Source of the DNA: Nitrospirota bacterium
GTDB lineage: Bacteria; Nitrospirota; JACRHL01
Direction of reading: 5' to 3'
Assembly (NCBI GenBank): GCA_016212085.1
Contig: JACRHL010000019.1
Location: 1 to 64,000 of the forward strand
DNA length: 64,000 nucleotides
This document shows positions 8,023 to 17,305 of the stretch, piece after piece. The notes beneath the pieces were generated by a model. That model worked only from the letters and a program-made list of their open reading frames with translations. It was not told where the DNA came from and made no database searches. Position 1 is the first letter of the stretch, and each line of letters starts with the position of its first letter. Both the position numbers and the translations under genes were made by a program.

Positions 8023-8781
8023 ATGGTCCACATCAAGACGCCGGAAGAGATCGAGAAGATGCGCGCCACCTGTAGGCTGGCGGCGCAGGTGCTCGAGTAC
8101 ATCGCGCCCCACGTGCGGGCGGGCATCACCACCGGCGAGCTGAACGACCTGTGCGACCAGTACATCCGCGACAACGGCGCCATCCCCGCGCCGCTCAACT
8201 ACTATGGCTTCCCCAAGTCCATCTGCACCTCGGTGAACGAGGTGGTCTGCCACGGCATCCCCGGCAGGCAGCGGCTGAAGGAGGGGGATATCGTCAACGT
8301 CGACATCACCACCATCCTCGACGGCTACCATGGCGACACGTCGAAAACCTACCGCATCGGCAAGGTGGACGCGCGCGCCGAGAAGATCGACCGGGTGGCC
8401 TACCAGGCCCTGGCGCTGGGCATCGGCGCGGTGGTGCCCGGCGCCGCCCTGGGCGACATCGGCCACGCCATCCAGACCTATGTGGAGGCCGAGGGCTGCT
8501 CCGTGGTGCGCGAGTACTGCGGCCACGGCATCGGCCGCCAGTTCCACGAGGAGCCGCAGGTGCTGCACTACGGCAAGCCCGGCCGCGGCCTGCGCCTGAA
8601 ACCCGGCATGACCTTCACCGTGGAGCCCATGGTCAACATCGGCAAGCGCGACATCAAGGTGCTCCAGGACAACTGGACGGTCGTCACCCAGGACGGCTCC
8701 CTGTCCGGCCAGTACGAGCACACGGTGCTGGTGACCGAATCCGGCGTGGAGGTGCTCACCTCCCTGAACGGAGACGTGTAG
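8023..8781 (+). CDS. map: Type I methionine aminopeptidase
   Basis: 252 residues, the normal size for the bacterial type I enzyme that removes the initiator Met from nascent proteins. The five metal ligands are visible: Asp in VNVDITTILDGYHGDTS (two Asp, about residues 94-106), His in EYCGHGIGRQFHEEP, Glu in FTVEPMV and Glu in YEHTVLV. I start at the ATG in MVHIKTPEE rather than nine codons upstream. sfsA follows 12 bases later, so the genes form an operon map-sfsA-sprT-like. Confidence 0.93.
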   Translation: MVHIKTPEEIEKMRATCRLAAQVLEYIAPHVRAGITTGELNDLCDQYIRDNGAIPAPLNYYGFPKSICTSVNEVVCHGIPGRQRLKEGDIVNVDITTILDGYHGDTSKTYRIGKVDARAEKIDRVAYQALALGIGAVVPGAALGDIGHAIQTYVEAEGCSVVREYCGHGIGRQFHEEPQVLHYGKPGRGLRLKPGMTFTVEPMVNIGKRDIKVLQDNWTVVTQDGSLSGQYEHTVLVTESGVEVLTSLNGDV

Positions 8782-8793
8782 GGACCGGCCCCT

Positions 8794-9558
8794 ATGGGCG
8801 CCCCCCTCGCCCCGGTCCCCGGCAGGCCCCGCCCCGCCTTTTTCCGCCCCATGCGCTGGCCCGAACCGCTCATCGAAGGCACCCTCGTCAGGCGTTACCA
8901 GCGCTTTCTGGCCGACGTGCGCCTGGGGAACGGCGAGGTGGTCACCGCCCACTGCGTGAACACGGGCTCCATGCTGGGCTGCCGCCCGGAGGGGGCGCCG
9001 GTGCTCATCTCCCGCGCCGGCAACCCCGGCCGCAAGCTCCAATACACCTGGGAACTGGTACGGGTGGACGGCGCCACCGGCCCCACCTGGGTGGGGGTGA
9101 ACACGGGCCGCGCCAACGCCATCGTGGCCGAGGCCATCGAAGGCGGTGCCATTCCGGAGCTGATGCCGTTCGGCACCCTGCGCCGCGAGGTGAAATACGG
9201 GGCATCCAGCCGCATCGACATCCTGCTGGAATCCGGAGGCCAAAAAACCTATGTGGAGGTGAAGAACACCACCCTGGCCGACGGGGCGACCGCCCGATTC
9301 CCGGATTCCGTCTCGGTGCGGGGGGCGAAGCACATGCGCGAGCTGGCGGCCATGGTGGAACAGGGGCACCGGGCGGCGGTGGTGTTCCTGGTGCAGCGGG
9401 GCGACAGCGAGTGCTTTGCCCCGGCGGACCACATCGACCCGGCCTACGGCGCCGCCCTGCGCGAGGCCGCCGCCGCCGGGGTGCTGGTGCTGCCCTGCCA
9501 GGCCCAGTGCGGCCCGGAGGGGGTGGTGGTCACCCGCCGCCTGGAGGCCCGCCTGTGA
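8794..9558 (+). CDS. sfsA: Sugar fermentation stimulation protein homologue
   Basis: 254 residues, or 235 if translation starts at the ATG at 8851, where family similarity begins. SfsA hallmarks are present: LVRRYQRFLADV, HCVNTGSM, NTGRANAIVAEA, SSRIDILLESG, YVEVKNTTL and FPDSVSVRGAKH. The family has an OB-like and a nuclease-like half and has been linked to DNA binding and maltose metabolism in E. coli. The exact function is unsettled. Its stop overlaps the GTG of the following gene by four bases (GTGA). Confidence 0.9.
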   Translation: MGAPLAPVPGRPRPAFFRPMRWPEPLIEGTLVRRYQRFLADVRLGNGEVVTAHCVNTGSMLGCRPEGAPVLISRAGNPGRKLQYTWELVRVDGATGPTWVGVNTGRANAIVAEAIEGGAIPELMPFGTLRREVKYGASSRIDILLESGGQKTYVEVKNTTLADGATARFPDSVSVRGAKHMRELAAMVEQGHRAAVVFLVQRGDSECFAPADHIDPAYGAALREAAAAGVLVLPCQAQCGPEGVVVTRRLEARL

Positions 9559-10226
9559 ACCACACGGCGGATTCCCTGGCCGAGACCCTGAGCGCCCACG
9601 CCGGGCGGCCGGTCCTGCTCACCGTCACCCGCAACCTGCGCTCGTGGGTGAGCGTGCGGCGCGCCCGGGGCGAGATCCACGCGCGCCTGCACGAGGCGCT
9701 GCTGGCGGCGCCAAGGCCGGTGCTCACCGCCCTGGCGGGCTTTGTCGCCAAGGGCGGCCGCACCCACGCCGGGGTGGTGCGCGACTACCTGCGCCAGGCG
9801 GTTGCCGACCATCCGCCCCGGCTCCCCCGCCTCACCCCCGCGGGCCGCCACCACCATCTGGGGGCCCTGCTGGCGGAGGTGATGCACCACTTTCCGGGCC
9901 ACGCGGCCCCGGCCATCACCTGGGGCCAGCGCCGCCGGCCGGGCCGGAGCCGCGTGCGCCTGGGCAGCTACAACCCGCGCCAGCGCCTGATCCGCCTGCA
10001 CCCGCTGCTGGATCACCCGGACGTGCCGCCGTTCATGCTGCGCTACGTCATCCATCACGAGATGGCCCACCACCTGCTGGAGCACGACCGCCCCCGCTCG
10101 GAGCCCATGCACGGCCCGCGCTTCGCCGCCGTGGAGGCCGCCTGCCCCGACCTGCCGGCGGCGCGCCGCTGGCAGCGCGACCACCTGTCCGCCCACCTCC
10201 AGCGGCTGCGCCGCGCCCACGCCTGA
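9555..10226 (+). CDS. SprT-like zinc metalloprotease-type protein
   Basis: 223 residues starting at a GTG that overlaps the sfsA stop. The signature is the zinc site HHEMAHHLLEHD (about residue 168) with the later HGPRFAAVEA and a preceding LGSYNPRQRLIRLHPLLD, matching the SprT/WSS1-like gluzincin fold. Related proteins act on DNA-protein crosslinks or have unknown roles. Here only the metalloprotease architecture can be supported. It is the last gene of the map operon. Confidence 0.75.
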   Translation: MNHTADSLAETLSAHAGRPVLLTVTRNLRSWVSVRRARGEIHARLHEALLAAPRPVLTALAGFVAKGGRTHAGVVRDYLRQAVADHPPRLPRLTPAGRHHHLGALLAEVMHHFPGHAAPAITWGQRRRPGRSRVRLGSYNPRQRLIRLHPLLDHPDVPPFMLRYVIHHEMAHHLLEHDRPRSEPMHGPRFAAVEAACPDLPAARRWQRDHLSAHLQRLRRAHA

Positions 10227-10340
10227 CGCCCGCCGCGCGCCCCCGCCACCGCAAGGCCGGTGGGCCGGCCGGGGGCGATGTCCACACCCTTCCGGAAATT
10301 GCCCAATAATAAATTTTTTTTGCCGCCGCCTCGCCATCGC

Positions 10341-10349
10341 TGTGGATAA
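10341..10349 (-). promoter_or_regulatory. Perfect DnaA-box sequence
   Basis: TGTGGATAA is the exact reverse complement of the consensus DnaA box TTATCCACA. It lies in the spacer before mraZ, about 30 bases after an AT-rich run (AATAATAAATTTTTTTT, 10305-10321). A single box does not make an origin. Confidence 0.4.
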
Positions 10350-10446
10350 GTCCCTGCGGGACCGGTAAACAAGTTGCTTAAAAACAACGATTTGCGAACA
10401 CGACTCGCCCGGTCATGGGGTGCATGGGCGCTTCCCTCCGGTCAGG

Positions 10447-10475
10447 TTGACTCCCCCCCACCAAAAGGTTACTTT
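10447..10475 (+). promoter_or_regulatory. Predicted promoter of the dcw operon (Pmra)
   Basis: TTGACT (10447-10452), a 17-base spacer and TACTTT (10470-10475). Transcription would begin near 10482, directly upstream of the MraZ operator, the arrangement known from E. coli. This is a prediction from the two hexamers and the context. Confidence 0.55.
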
Positions 10476-10485
10476 TCCTGCGTGG

Positions 10486-10520
10486 TGGGGAAAAGTGGGG
10501 GAAACTGGAGGAGATTGGGG
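10486..10520 (+). promoter_or_regulatory. MraZ operator: four TGGRG repeats at 10-bp spacing
   Basis: TGGGG at 10486, TGGGG at 10496, TGGAG at 10506 and TGGGG at 10516, each one helical turn apart. In E. coli, MraZ binds three TGGG repeats with five-base spacers between promoter and start. Here there are four, ending four bases before the mraZ GTG. The third repeat overlaps the GGAGGAG ribosome site, so bound MraZ could also hinder translation initiation. Confidence 0.75.
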
Positions 10521-10524
10521 AAAC

Positions 10525-10962
10525 GTGTTTCTAGGTAGGGAATCCAACCTGATCGACGCCAAGGGACGTCTCGCCATTCCGGCGAAGTTCCGTGATGTGG
10601 TCGGGCAGGGCGCGCGCCTGGTGGTCACCCGCCGGGTGCTGGACCCGTGCCTGGAGGTGTATTCCGAGGCCGACTGGCGCACCTACATGGAAAAGCTCCA
10701 GGCCCTTTCCCAGGTGAAGCCGGCGGTGCGCCAGTACCGCCGCCTGCTGTTCTCCAGCGCCGAGGCCTGCAACCTGGACCGCCAGGGCCGCATCCTCATC
10801 CCCGCCCACCTGCGCGAATACGCCGGGCTGGAACGGGAGAGCGTGCTGGTGGGCAACGGCGACACCTTCGAGATTTGGGACGCGGCCCGTTGGAACGCCG
10901 AGGTCGAGCGCGAGACCGACCCGGCGGCCATGGCCGAAACGCTGGCGAACCTGGGCCTCTAA
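10525..10962 (+). CDS. mraZ: Transcriptional regulator of the dcw cluster
   Basis: 145 residues, typical MraZ length, with the two SpoVT/AbrB-like halves visible: the DAKGRLAIPAKFRD motif (about residue 11) and its repeat LDRQGRILIPAHLREYA (about 85). MraZ forms ring oligomers that bind repeat operators ahead of its own gene and repress the division cluster. The start is a GTG (VFLGRESN) just after the operator. Longer ORF forms back to 10420 would run through the promoter and are rejected. Confidence 0.92.
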   Translation: MFLGRESNLIDAKGRLAIPAKFRDVVGQGARLVVTRRVLDPCLEVYSEADWRTYMEKLQALSQVKPAVRQYRRLLFSSAEACNLDRQGRILIPAHLREYAGLERESVLVGNGDTFEIWDAARWNAEVERETDPAAMAETLANLGL

Positions 10963-10998
10963 CGCGGGGGGGGAATCTGGGGTGAGAGGGGACCATCC

Positions 10999-11982
10999 AT
11001 GGGCGAGGGCGATCCATTGCCCGGCGGCTATCACGTGCCGGTGCTCCCGGAACAGGTGCTGTCCGCCCTCCGGCCGCGGGACGGCGGGAGCTACATCGAC
11101 ATGACCGTGGGCGGCGCCGGACACGCATCCCTGGTGCTCCAGGCGGCGGACTGCCGCCTGCTGGCCCTCGACCGCGACCCCGAGGCGGTGACCCGCGCCA
11201 CCCGCCGGCTGGCGCCGTTCGGCGCCCGCGCCACCGTGGTGCACGCCCCCTTCGACCGGGTGGCCGAGGTGGCCGCCCGGCACGGCTTTGCAGGGGCCGA
11301 CGGGATCCTGATGGACCTGGGCGTGTCCAGCCGCCAGCTCGACAGCGCGGAGCGCGGCTTCTCGTTCCGCGCCGACGCCCCCCTGGACATGCGCATGGAC
11401 CCCACCACCGGCGCCACCGCCGCCGACCTGGTGAACACCCTGGACGAGGCCGAGCTGGCCCGCATCTTCATTGAATATGGCGAGGAGCGCCACGCCCGGC
11501 GCATCGCCCGCGCCATCGTGGCCGCCCGCGCCGCCGCCCCCATCGCCACCACGCTGACGCTGGCCGGGCTGGTGGAGCGCAGCGTGCCCGGCCAGCGTGG
11601 CCAGCGCCGCATCCACCCGGCCACGCGGGTGTTCCAGGCGCTGCGCATCGCCGTCAACGACGAGCTGGGCATGCTGGCGCGCGCCCTGCCCGACGCCTTT
11701 GGCCTGCTGGCCCCCGGCGGCCGGCTGGCCGTCATCAGCTTCCACTCCCTGGAGGACCGCATGGTGAAGCAGACCATGCGCGACTGGTGCACCGGCTGCG
11801 TGTGCCCGCCGTCCTTCCCGGAATGCCGTTGCGGCCGCGCCCCCCAGGCACGGCCCGTCACCCGCGGCGCCGCCATGGCCACCGAGGCCGAAACCGGCGC
11901 CAATCCGCGCGCGCGCTCGGCGCGTCTGCGCGCGGTGGAAAAACTTGCCGCGAGCGGGGAAAAGGCCCCGCAATCGGCATGA
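10999..11982 (+). CDS. rsmH: 16S rRNA m4C1402 methyltransferase
   Basis: 327 residues. It N4-methylates C1402 of 16S rRNA using S-adenosylmethionine. The SAM loop TVGGAGHASLVL (about residue 34), DGILMDLGVSSRQLD (about 101) and the C-terminal VISFHSLEDRMVKQTMRD are characteristic (old name MraW). It follows mraZ by 36 bases, in the conserved dcw order. Confidence 0.95.
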   Translation: MGEGDPLPGGYHVPVLPEQVLSALRPRDGGSYIDMTVGGAGHASLVLQAADCRLLALDRDPEAVTRATRRLAPFGARATVVHAPFDRVAEVAARHGFAGADGILMDLGVSSRQLDSAERGFSFRADAPLDMRMDPTTGATAADLVNTLDEAELARIFIEYGEERHARRIARAIVAARAAAPIATTLTLAGLVERSVPGQRGQRRIHPATRVFQALRIAVNDELGMLARALPDAFGLLAPGGRLAVISFHSLEDRMVKQTMRDWCTGCVCPPSFPECRCGRAPQARPVTRGAAMATEAETGANPRARSARLRAVEKLAASGEKAPQSA

Positions 11983-12161
11983 GGTTCAAACCACTACACG
12001 CCTATCGGAGCCCCCTTCGGCCGGACCGCCATCGGACCGTCGCCCTTGCGGGCGGCGGTTCCGCGTTCGCTCGTTCCCGCCATGAACTTTCCCACCTTTG
12101 CTTGCACAACCCGCCTGTGATCTTCCCTTCCCAGGGTCCGTGCCAAGGGGGGTCCCGATGA
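11979..12161 (+). CDS. Small ORF bridging rsmH and ftsL (doubtful)
   Basis: A 60-codon ORF beginning MRFKPLHAYRSPLRPDRHRT. Its ATG overlaps the rsmH stop (ATGA) and its own stop overlaps the ftsL ATG (ATGA), the same coupling used by most genes of this operon, so it fills the gap exactly. Against it, third codon positions contain many T and A, unlike the neighbours, and no family is recognised. It may be a chance ORF, or a translated leader that carries ribosomes to ftsL. Confidence 0.3.
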   Translation: MRFKPLHAYRSPLRPDRHRTVALAGGGSAFARSRHELSHLCLHNPPVIFPSQGPCQGGSR

Positions 12162-12541
12162 AATTCCCGTTTCCCTTCCACCTGGACCGGGCGGCCCTGC
12201 TGCGCGGCACCCTGATGGCCACCCTGCTGGTGGCGGCCACCCTGCTCTACCTGTGGCAGCACATGGTGATGGTGGACACGGGCTACCGCATCGAGAACGC
12301 CCGCAAGGAGCTGGCCCGGCTGTCGCACCAGCGCGCCGAGCTGCTGATGGAGGTTGCCAGCCTGTCGTCCCTGCCGCGCATCGAGCGCATGGCGCGGGAG
12401 CAGCTTGGCATGGTGCGCCCCGCCCAGGAACAACTGGTGCGGGTGCTGTCCACCCCCGCCGTCCCGGTGCCCGGCTCCGCGCCCGGCTCCGCGCCCGCCG
12501 CCGAGGGCCCGCTGCTCCTGGCCGCGTCCTCCACCCGTTGA
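12158..12541 (+). CDS. ftsL: Cell division protein FtsL
   Basis: 127 residues with the bitopic FtsL plan: short cytoplasmic tail, one membrane segment (LMATLLVAATLLYLWQHM, about 17-34), then a periplasmic coiled coil (YRIENARKELARLSHQRAEL...) with the RIERMAREQLGMVRP ending seen in the family. A Pro/Ala-rich tail follows. FtsL links FtsQ and FtsB to FtsW and FtsI. The ATG at 12158, preceded by AAGGGGGGT, is preferred to the longer ORF from 12098. Confidence 0.88.
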   Translation: MKFPFPFHLDRAALLRGTLMATLLVAATLLYLWQHMVMVDTGYRIENARKELARLSHQRAELLMEVASLSSLPRIERMAREQLGMVRPAQEQLVRVLSTPAVPVPGSAPGSAPAAEGPLLLAASSTR

Positions 12542-12556
12542 TATCGGGGAGGGGAA

Positions 12557-14371
12557 GTGTTCAAGAAACGCGCCGGCGCCAAGACCGTCAAGCCCAAGGG
12601 GCGCGGCACCGCCGAGGGCCCCCTTTCGGGCCGCCTGATCCTGGTCATGGTGAGCGTGGTGGCCGCCTTCGCGGTGGTGACCGCGCGCCTGATCCACCTT
12701 CAAGTCCTGGAGGCCGACCGGCTGGCGGCGCGCGCGGCCAGCCAGCACCACAAGACCATCCGCCTGGAGGGCGAGCGCGGCACCATCACCGACCGCAACG
12801 GCGCCATCCTGGCCAAGAACATGGACGTGCCGTCCATCAGCGCCGATCCCTCGCGCATCGCGTCCGCCAGCCGCACCGCCCGCACCCTGGCCCGGGTGCT
12901 GCCGGTCTCGGCCCGCTCCCTCGAAAAGCGCCTGCGCGACCCGAAGCGCCACTTTTCCTGGGTGTACCGCAAGACCGATCCGGCGGTGGCGGAGCGGGTC
13001 ATGGCCCTGGCCCTGCCCGGCGTGAACCAGGTGCCCGAGAGCCGCCGCTTCTACCCCAAGGGCCGGCTGATGGGCCACGTGGTCGGCTTCGCCGGCACCG
13101 ACAACCACGGTCTGTCCGGCATCGAGCGGGTGTTCGACCGGGACCTCAAGGGCGAGCGCATCACCCTGGTGGTGGAGCGCGACGCCCTGGGCCGCTCGGT
13201 GCTGCCCGTCGACACGCGCTACGACCGCCCGGACCACGGCGCCGACATTGCGCTCACCGTGGACGAGGTGATCCAATATTACGTGGAGAGCGCCCTCGAC
13301 CGGGCCATGCTGGAAACCCAGGCCGAGGCCGCCGGCGTGCTGGTGATGGACCCCCGCACCGGCGAGATCCTCGCCATGGCCGCGCGCCCGGAGTTCGACC
13401 CGAACCGCGCCGACAAGTATCACCCCGAATCGTTCCGCAACCGCCTCATCACCGACCCCTACGAACCCGGCTCCACCATGAAGGTGTTCCTGGCCGCCAC
13501 CGCCCTGGAGGCGGGGGTGGTCTCCCTGACCGAACCGATCGACTGCGAGGGCGGCACCCTGCCCCTGCGCGGCGGCGCCATGCACGACGCCCACCCCCAC
13601 GACGTGCTGCCGTTCTCCGAGGTGCTGGTGAAGTCCAGCAACATCGGCAGCGCCAAGGTGGCCATGCGCCTGGGCCCGGAGCGCCTGTACCAGGGGCTGC
13701 GCGCCTTCGGCTTTGGCGACCGCACCGGCATCGAGCTGGGGGGCGAGTCGCCCGGCCTGCTGTATCCGCCGGCGCGCTGGTCGGGCCGCTCGCTGCCGTC
13801 GGTGGCCATCGGCCAGGAGCTGGCGGTCACGCCGCTGCAACTGGTGACCGCCGCCAGCGCCGTGGCCAACGGCGGCACCCTGATGCGCCCCTACCTGGTG
13901 AGCGCCGTCACCCGCAAGGGCGTCACCACCATCACCCGGCCCACCCCCGTGCGCCGGGTGATTTCGGAACGGACCGCCCGCGACCTGCTCCGCACCCTGG
14001 CGGGCGTGACCGAGAAGGGCGGCACCGCGACCCAGGCGGCCATACCCGGCTACCGCGTGGCGGGCAAGACCGGCACCGCCCAGAAGCCCGACCCCGTGCA
14101 TGGCGGCTACGCCCGGGGCAAGTTCATCAGCTCGTTCCTGGGCATGGTGCCCGCGGAGGACCCGCGCCTGGTGATGCTGGTGGTGATCGACGATCCCAAG
14201 GGCCTCTACTACGGCGGCACCGTGGCCGCCCCCGTGTTCCGCGAGGCGGCGGAGCCGATCCTGCAATACCTGGGCGTGCACCCCATGACCGACCGCACCC
14301 TGGTGCTGGCCGATCCGCCCGCGAACGGCGCCACCCTGCGAACCGCCATGCTGGCCGAGGCCACCCGATGA
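12557..14371 (+). CDS. ftsI: Septal peptidoglycan transpeptidase (penicillin-binding protein 3)
   Basis: 604 residues from a GTG preceded by GGGGAGGGG. There is one N-terminal membrane anchor (about 26-46), then the PBP dimerisation domain (GERGTITDRNGAILAKN) and the transpeptidase domain. The active-site motifs are STMK (about 306-309), KSSN (about 358) and KTGTAQ (about 503). It crosslinks septal peptidoglycan with FtsW. Its stop overlaps the murE ATG (ATGA). Confidence 0.95.
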   Translation: MFKKRAGAKTVKPKGRGTAEGPLSGRLILVMVSVVAAFAVVTARLIHLQVLEADRLAARAASQHHKTIRLEGERGTITDRNGAILAKNMDVPSISADPSRIASASRTARTLARVLPVSARSLEKRLRDPKRHFSWVYRKTDPAVAERVMALALPGVNQVPESRRFYPKGRLMGHVVGFAGTDNHGLSGIERVFDRDLKGERITLVVERDALGRSVLPVDTRYDRPDHGADIALTVDEVIQYYVESALDRAMLETQAEAAGVLVMDPRTGEILAMAARPEFDPNRADKYHPESFRNRLITDPYEPGSTMKVFLAATALEAGVVSLTEPIDCEGGTLPLRGGAMHDAHPHDVLPFSEVLVKSSNIGSAKVAMRLGPERLYQGLRAFGFGDRTGIELGGESPGLLYPPARWSGRSLPSVAIGQELAVTPLQLVTAASAVANGGTLMRPYLVSAVTRKGVTTITRPTPVRRVISERTARDLLRTLAGVTEKGGTATQAAIPGYRVAGKTGTAQKPDPVHGGYARGKFISSFLGMVPAEDPRLVMLVVIDDPKGLYYGGTVAAPVFREAAEPILQYLGVHPMTDRTLVLADPPANGATLRTAMLAEATR

Positions 14372-15909
14372 CCGTCGCCGACCTGTTCCGGGAGGCCTCC
14401 CTGCCCGCCCCGCCCACCGCCGCCGGCGCCGCCACCGCCAGCGGGGTCACCCACGACTCGCGGCGGGTGACCCCCGGCACCGTGTTCGTGGCCATCAAGG
14501 GCCAGCACGCCGACGGCCACAAGTTCCTGGACCAGGCCAAGGAGGCGGGCGCCGCCGTGGCGGTGGTGGAGCGCCGCATGCTGCGCGCGCCGCTGCCCAC
14601 CGTGCGCGTGCCGAACAGCCGCGCCGCCCTGGCCGACCTGTCCTGCGCGTTCTTCGAGAACCCGTCGCAGGTGCTCACCCTGGTGGGCATCACCGGCACC
14701 AACGGCAAGACCACCTCCGCCTACCTGGTGGAGGCGGTACTGGCCGCCGCCGGCCACCACACCGCCCTGCTGGGTACCGTGCAGACGCGCCTCGACGGCG
14801 TGGCGGTGGAAACCCCCGAGACCGTGGCCGCCCGCACCACGCCCGAGGCCCCGGACCTCCAGGCCCTGCTGGCGCGCATGGTGCGCGACGGCGCCTCCGC
14901 CGGAGTGATGGAGGTGTCGTCCCACGCCCTGGCGCTGGACCGGGTGAGGGGCTGCGCCTACGACGTGGGGGTGTTCACGAACCTGTCCCAGGACCACCTG
15001 GACTTCCACCGCACCATGCAGGCCTACTTCGAGGCCAAGTGCCGCCTGTTCGAGGACCTGTGCCCGCGCGCGGCGGTGATCAACGTGGACGACCCCTGGG
15101 GCCGCAAGCTGGCGGGGCGACTGGAGCGCGCCCTCACCTTCGGCCTCAAGGGCGAGCACAGCCCGCGCCTGCTGGCCCACGACCTGGAGCTGGGGCAGGA
15201 CGGCATCCGCTTCACCGTGTCCACCGAGCGGGGCGAGCTGGGCATCCAGTCGCCCCTGGTGGGGGCCTACAACGCCTCCAACCTGCTGGCCGCCGCCGGC
15301 GTGGGCCTGGCCCTGAACCTGCCGCTGGAGACCATCGCCGATGGCATCGCCCACGCCCGCCCGGTGCCGGGGCGGCTGGAGCGGGTGGACGCGGGCCAGC
15401 CGTTCGTGGTGCTGGTGGATTATGCCCACACCCCCGACGCCCTGGAGCGGGTACTGACCACCGTGCGGCCGCTGGCCGCCCAGGGCGCGCCCAGGCCGCG
15501 CCTGTCCCGGCGCGGCGCCGTGGCCGATGCCGGCGGCAACCCGCCGGGGCGGGTGATCGTGGTGGCCGGCTGCGGCGGCGACCGCGACGCCAGCAAACGC
15601 GCCCCCATGGGCGAGATTGCCTGCCGGCTGGCCGACTTTGCCATCTTCACCGCCGACAACCCGCGCTCCGAGGACCCGGCCGCCATCTGCGCCGCCATGG
15701 TCCGGGGCGCCGGCAAGGCACCAGGCGCCACCTACGAGGTGATCGTGGACCGCGAGGCGGCCATCAGAAAGGCCCTCTACCTGGCCCGCCCCGGCGACGT
15801 GGTGGTGCTCGCCGGCAAGGGCCACGAGCAGTACCAGGTGGTGGGCGAGACGCGCCTGCCGTTCGACGACCGCCAGGTGGCGCGCCGCCTGCTGGAGGGG
15901 ATGGGCTAG
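14368..15909 (+). CDS. murE: UDP-MurNAc-L-Ala-D-Glu:meso-diaminopimelate ligase
   Basis: 513 residues. The ATP loop is [13 protein letters not shown] (about 107) and the substrate motif DNPRSE (about 429) is that of ligases adding meso-diaminopimelate rather than lysine. An extra Pro/Arg/Gly-rich segment (about 369-395, [14 protein letters not shown]...) sits in the third domain just before [13 protein letters not shown], where other MurE proteins have a few residues. The reading frame is intact through it. Confidence 0.95.
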   Translation: MTVADLFREASLPAPPTAAGAATASGVTHDSRRVTPGTVFVAIKGQHADGHKFLDQAKEAGAAVAVVERRMLRAPLPTVRVPNSRAALADLSCAFFENPSQVLTLVGITGTNGKTTSAYLVEAVLAAAGHHTALLGTVQTRLDGVAVETPETVAARTTPEAPDLQALLARMVRDGASAGVMEVSSHALALDRVRGCAYDVGVFTNLSQDHLDFHRTMQAYFEAKCRLFEDLCPRAAVINVDDPWGRKLAGRLERALTFGLKGEHSPRLLAHDLELGQDGIRFTVSTERGELGIQSPLVGAYNASNLLAAAGVGLALNLPLETIADGIAHARPVPGRLERVDAGQPFVVLVDYAHTPDALERVLTTVRPLAAQGAPRPRLSRRGAVADAGGNPPGRVIVVAGCGGDRDASKRAPMGEIACRLADFAIFTADNPRSEDPAAICAAMVRGAGKAPGATYEVIVDREAAIRKALYLARPGDVVVLAGKGHEQYQVVGETRLPFDDRQVARRLLEGMG

Positions 15910-17303
15910 TGTACTCGGTGGCTCAGATCGCCGACTGGTGCGGCGGCCGCGTGGTGGGCGAGGGCGGCGTGGTGATCGCCGATGCCGCCCAGGTGGTCAT
16001 CGACTCGCGCAGGGTGCGGCCGGGCGACCTGTTCGTGGCCCTCATCGGCCCCAACCACGACGCCCACGCCTTTCTGCCCCAGGCGTTCGCCGCCGGCGCC
16101 GCCGCCGCCATCGTGTCCGACGCCGCCCCGGCCCGCCACGGCGGCGCCCCCATGGTGCAGGTGGCCGACACCGAGGCCGCCCTGCGCGACCTGGCCCGCG
16201 CCTGGCGCGCCCGCTTCCGGCTGCCCGTGGCCGCCATCACCGGCAGTTGCGGCAAGACCACCACCAAGGAGATGGCCCGCGCCATCCTGGAGCCGGCCCT
16301 GACCCCCCTGGTCACCGCCGGCAACCTGAACAACCAGATCGGCCTGCCCCTCACCCTGCTGGGGCTGCGCGCGGGCCACCGCGCCTGCGTCCTGGAGATG
16401 GGCATCAACCGCCCCGGCGAGATCGACCTCCTGTGCGGCGTGGCCGCCCCCACCGTGGGGCTCGTCACCGGCATCGGCCGCGCCCATTTGCAGGGCCTGG
16501 GCGACGCGGACGGCGTGGCCGCCGAGAAGGGCCGCCTGTTCCACCACGTGGCAGCCGCCGGCGGCACCTGCGTGGTGAACCTGGACGACCCGCGCGTGGT
16601 GGACCAGGCCGCCCGCCACGGCGCGCGCCGGGTGGTCACCTACACCACCTCCCCCAGCGCCCGCGCCGACCTGCGCCTCACCGTGGAGCGCGCCACGGTG
16701 GACGGCGCCCGCCTCACCCTGAACCTGGGCGGCGACCAGTCCGGGTTCGACTTCTTCTCCGCCGCCCCGTACCAGGTGGCCAACGCGGCCGCGGCCGCCG
16801 CCCTGTGCCACGTGCTGGGGGCGGACGTCGCCGCCATCCGGCGCGGGCTTTCCAGCTTCCGCCCGCCCGCCATGCGCGGCGCCGAGATCACCCTGGCCAG
16901 CGGCGCCCGCATCATCGACGACAGCTACAACGCCAACCCCGAGTCGGTGCTGGCGGCCCTCACCGCCCTGGCGGCCACCCCGGTCACCGGCCGCCGCATC
17001 GCCGTGCTGGGCGACATGCTGGAACTGGGCGCCGCCGCCCCCGCCCTGCACCGGCAGGTGGGCCAGCGCGCCGCCGCCCTGGGGCTCGACCGGCTGATCT
17101 GCGTGGGCGCCCTTGCGGCGCACATGGCCGACGGCGCCCGCGCGGCGGGCCTCGATCCGCGCCACGTGGTCACCCCGGAACTGGCCCTGGCCGGCCTTGC
17201 CGACCTGGCGGACGGCGACCGGGTGCTGGTGAAGGGCTCCCGCGGCATCGCCATGGAGCGGCTGGTGAAGGCGCTGGCGGAACAAGGGGGGGTAAGGGCC
17301 TAG
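15909..17303 (+). CDS. murF: UDP-MurNAc-tripeptide:D-Ala-D-Ala ligase
   Basis: 464 residues starting at a GTG that shares its first G with the murE stop (TAGTG). The ATP loop [14 protein letters not shown] is near residue 108. The other Mur-ligase motifs are [25 protein letters not shown] and [13 protein letters not shown]. It adds the terminal D-Ala-D-Ala, completing the pentapeptide precursor in the cytoplasm. Confidence 0.95.
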   Translation: MYSVAQIADWCGGRVVGEGGVVIADAAQVVIDSRRVRPGDLFVALIGPNHDAHAFLPQAFAAGAAAAIVSDAAPARHGGAPMVQVADTEAALRDLARAWRARFRLPVAAITGSCGKTTTKEMARAILEPALTPLVTAGNLNNQIGLPLTLLGLRAGHRACVLEMGINRPGEIDLLCGVAAPTVGLVTGIGRAHLQGLGDADGVAAEKGRLFHHVAAAGGTCVVNLDDPRVVDQAARHGARRVVTYTTSPSARADLRLTVERATVDGARLTLNLGGDQSGFDFFSAAPYQVANAAAAAALCHVLGADVAAIRRGLSSFRPPAMRGAEITLASGARIIDDSYNANPESVLAALTALAATPVTGRRIAVLGDMLELGAAAPALHRQVGQRAAALGLDRLICVGALAAHMADGARAAGLDPRHVVTPELALAGLADLADGDRVLVKGSRGIAMERLVKALAEQGGVRA

Positions 17304-17305
17304 CC

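Noticed and set aside
10300-10525. Replication origin upstream of mraZ
   Set aside because: Only one perfect DnaA box and one AT run; origins have several boxes. Kept as a single-site observation.
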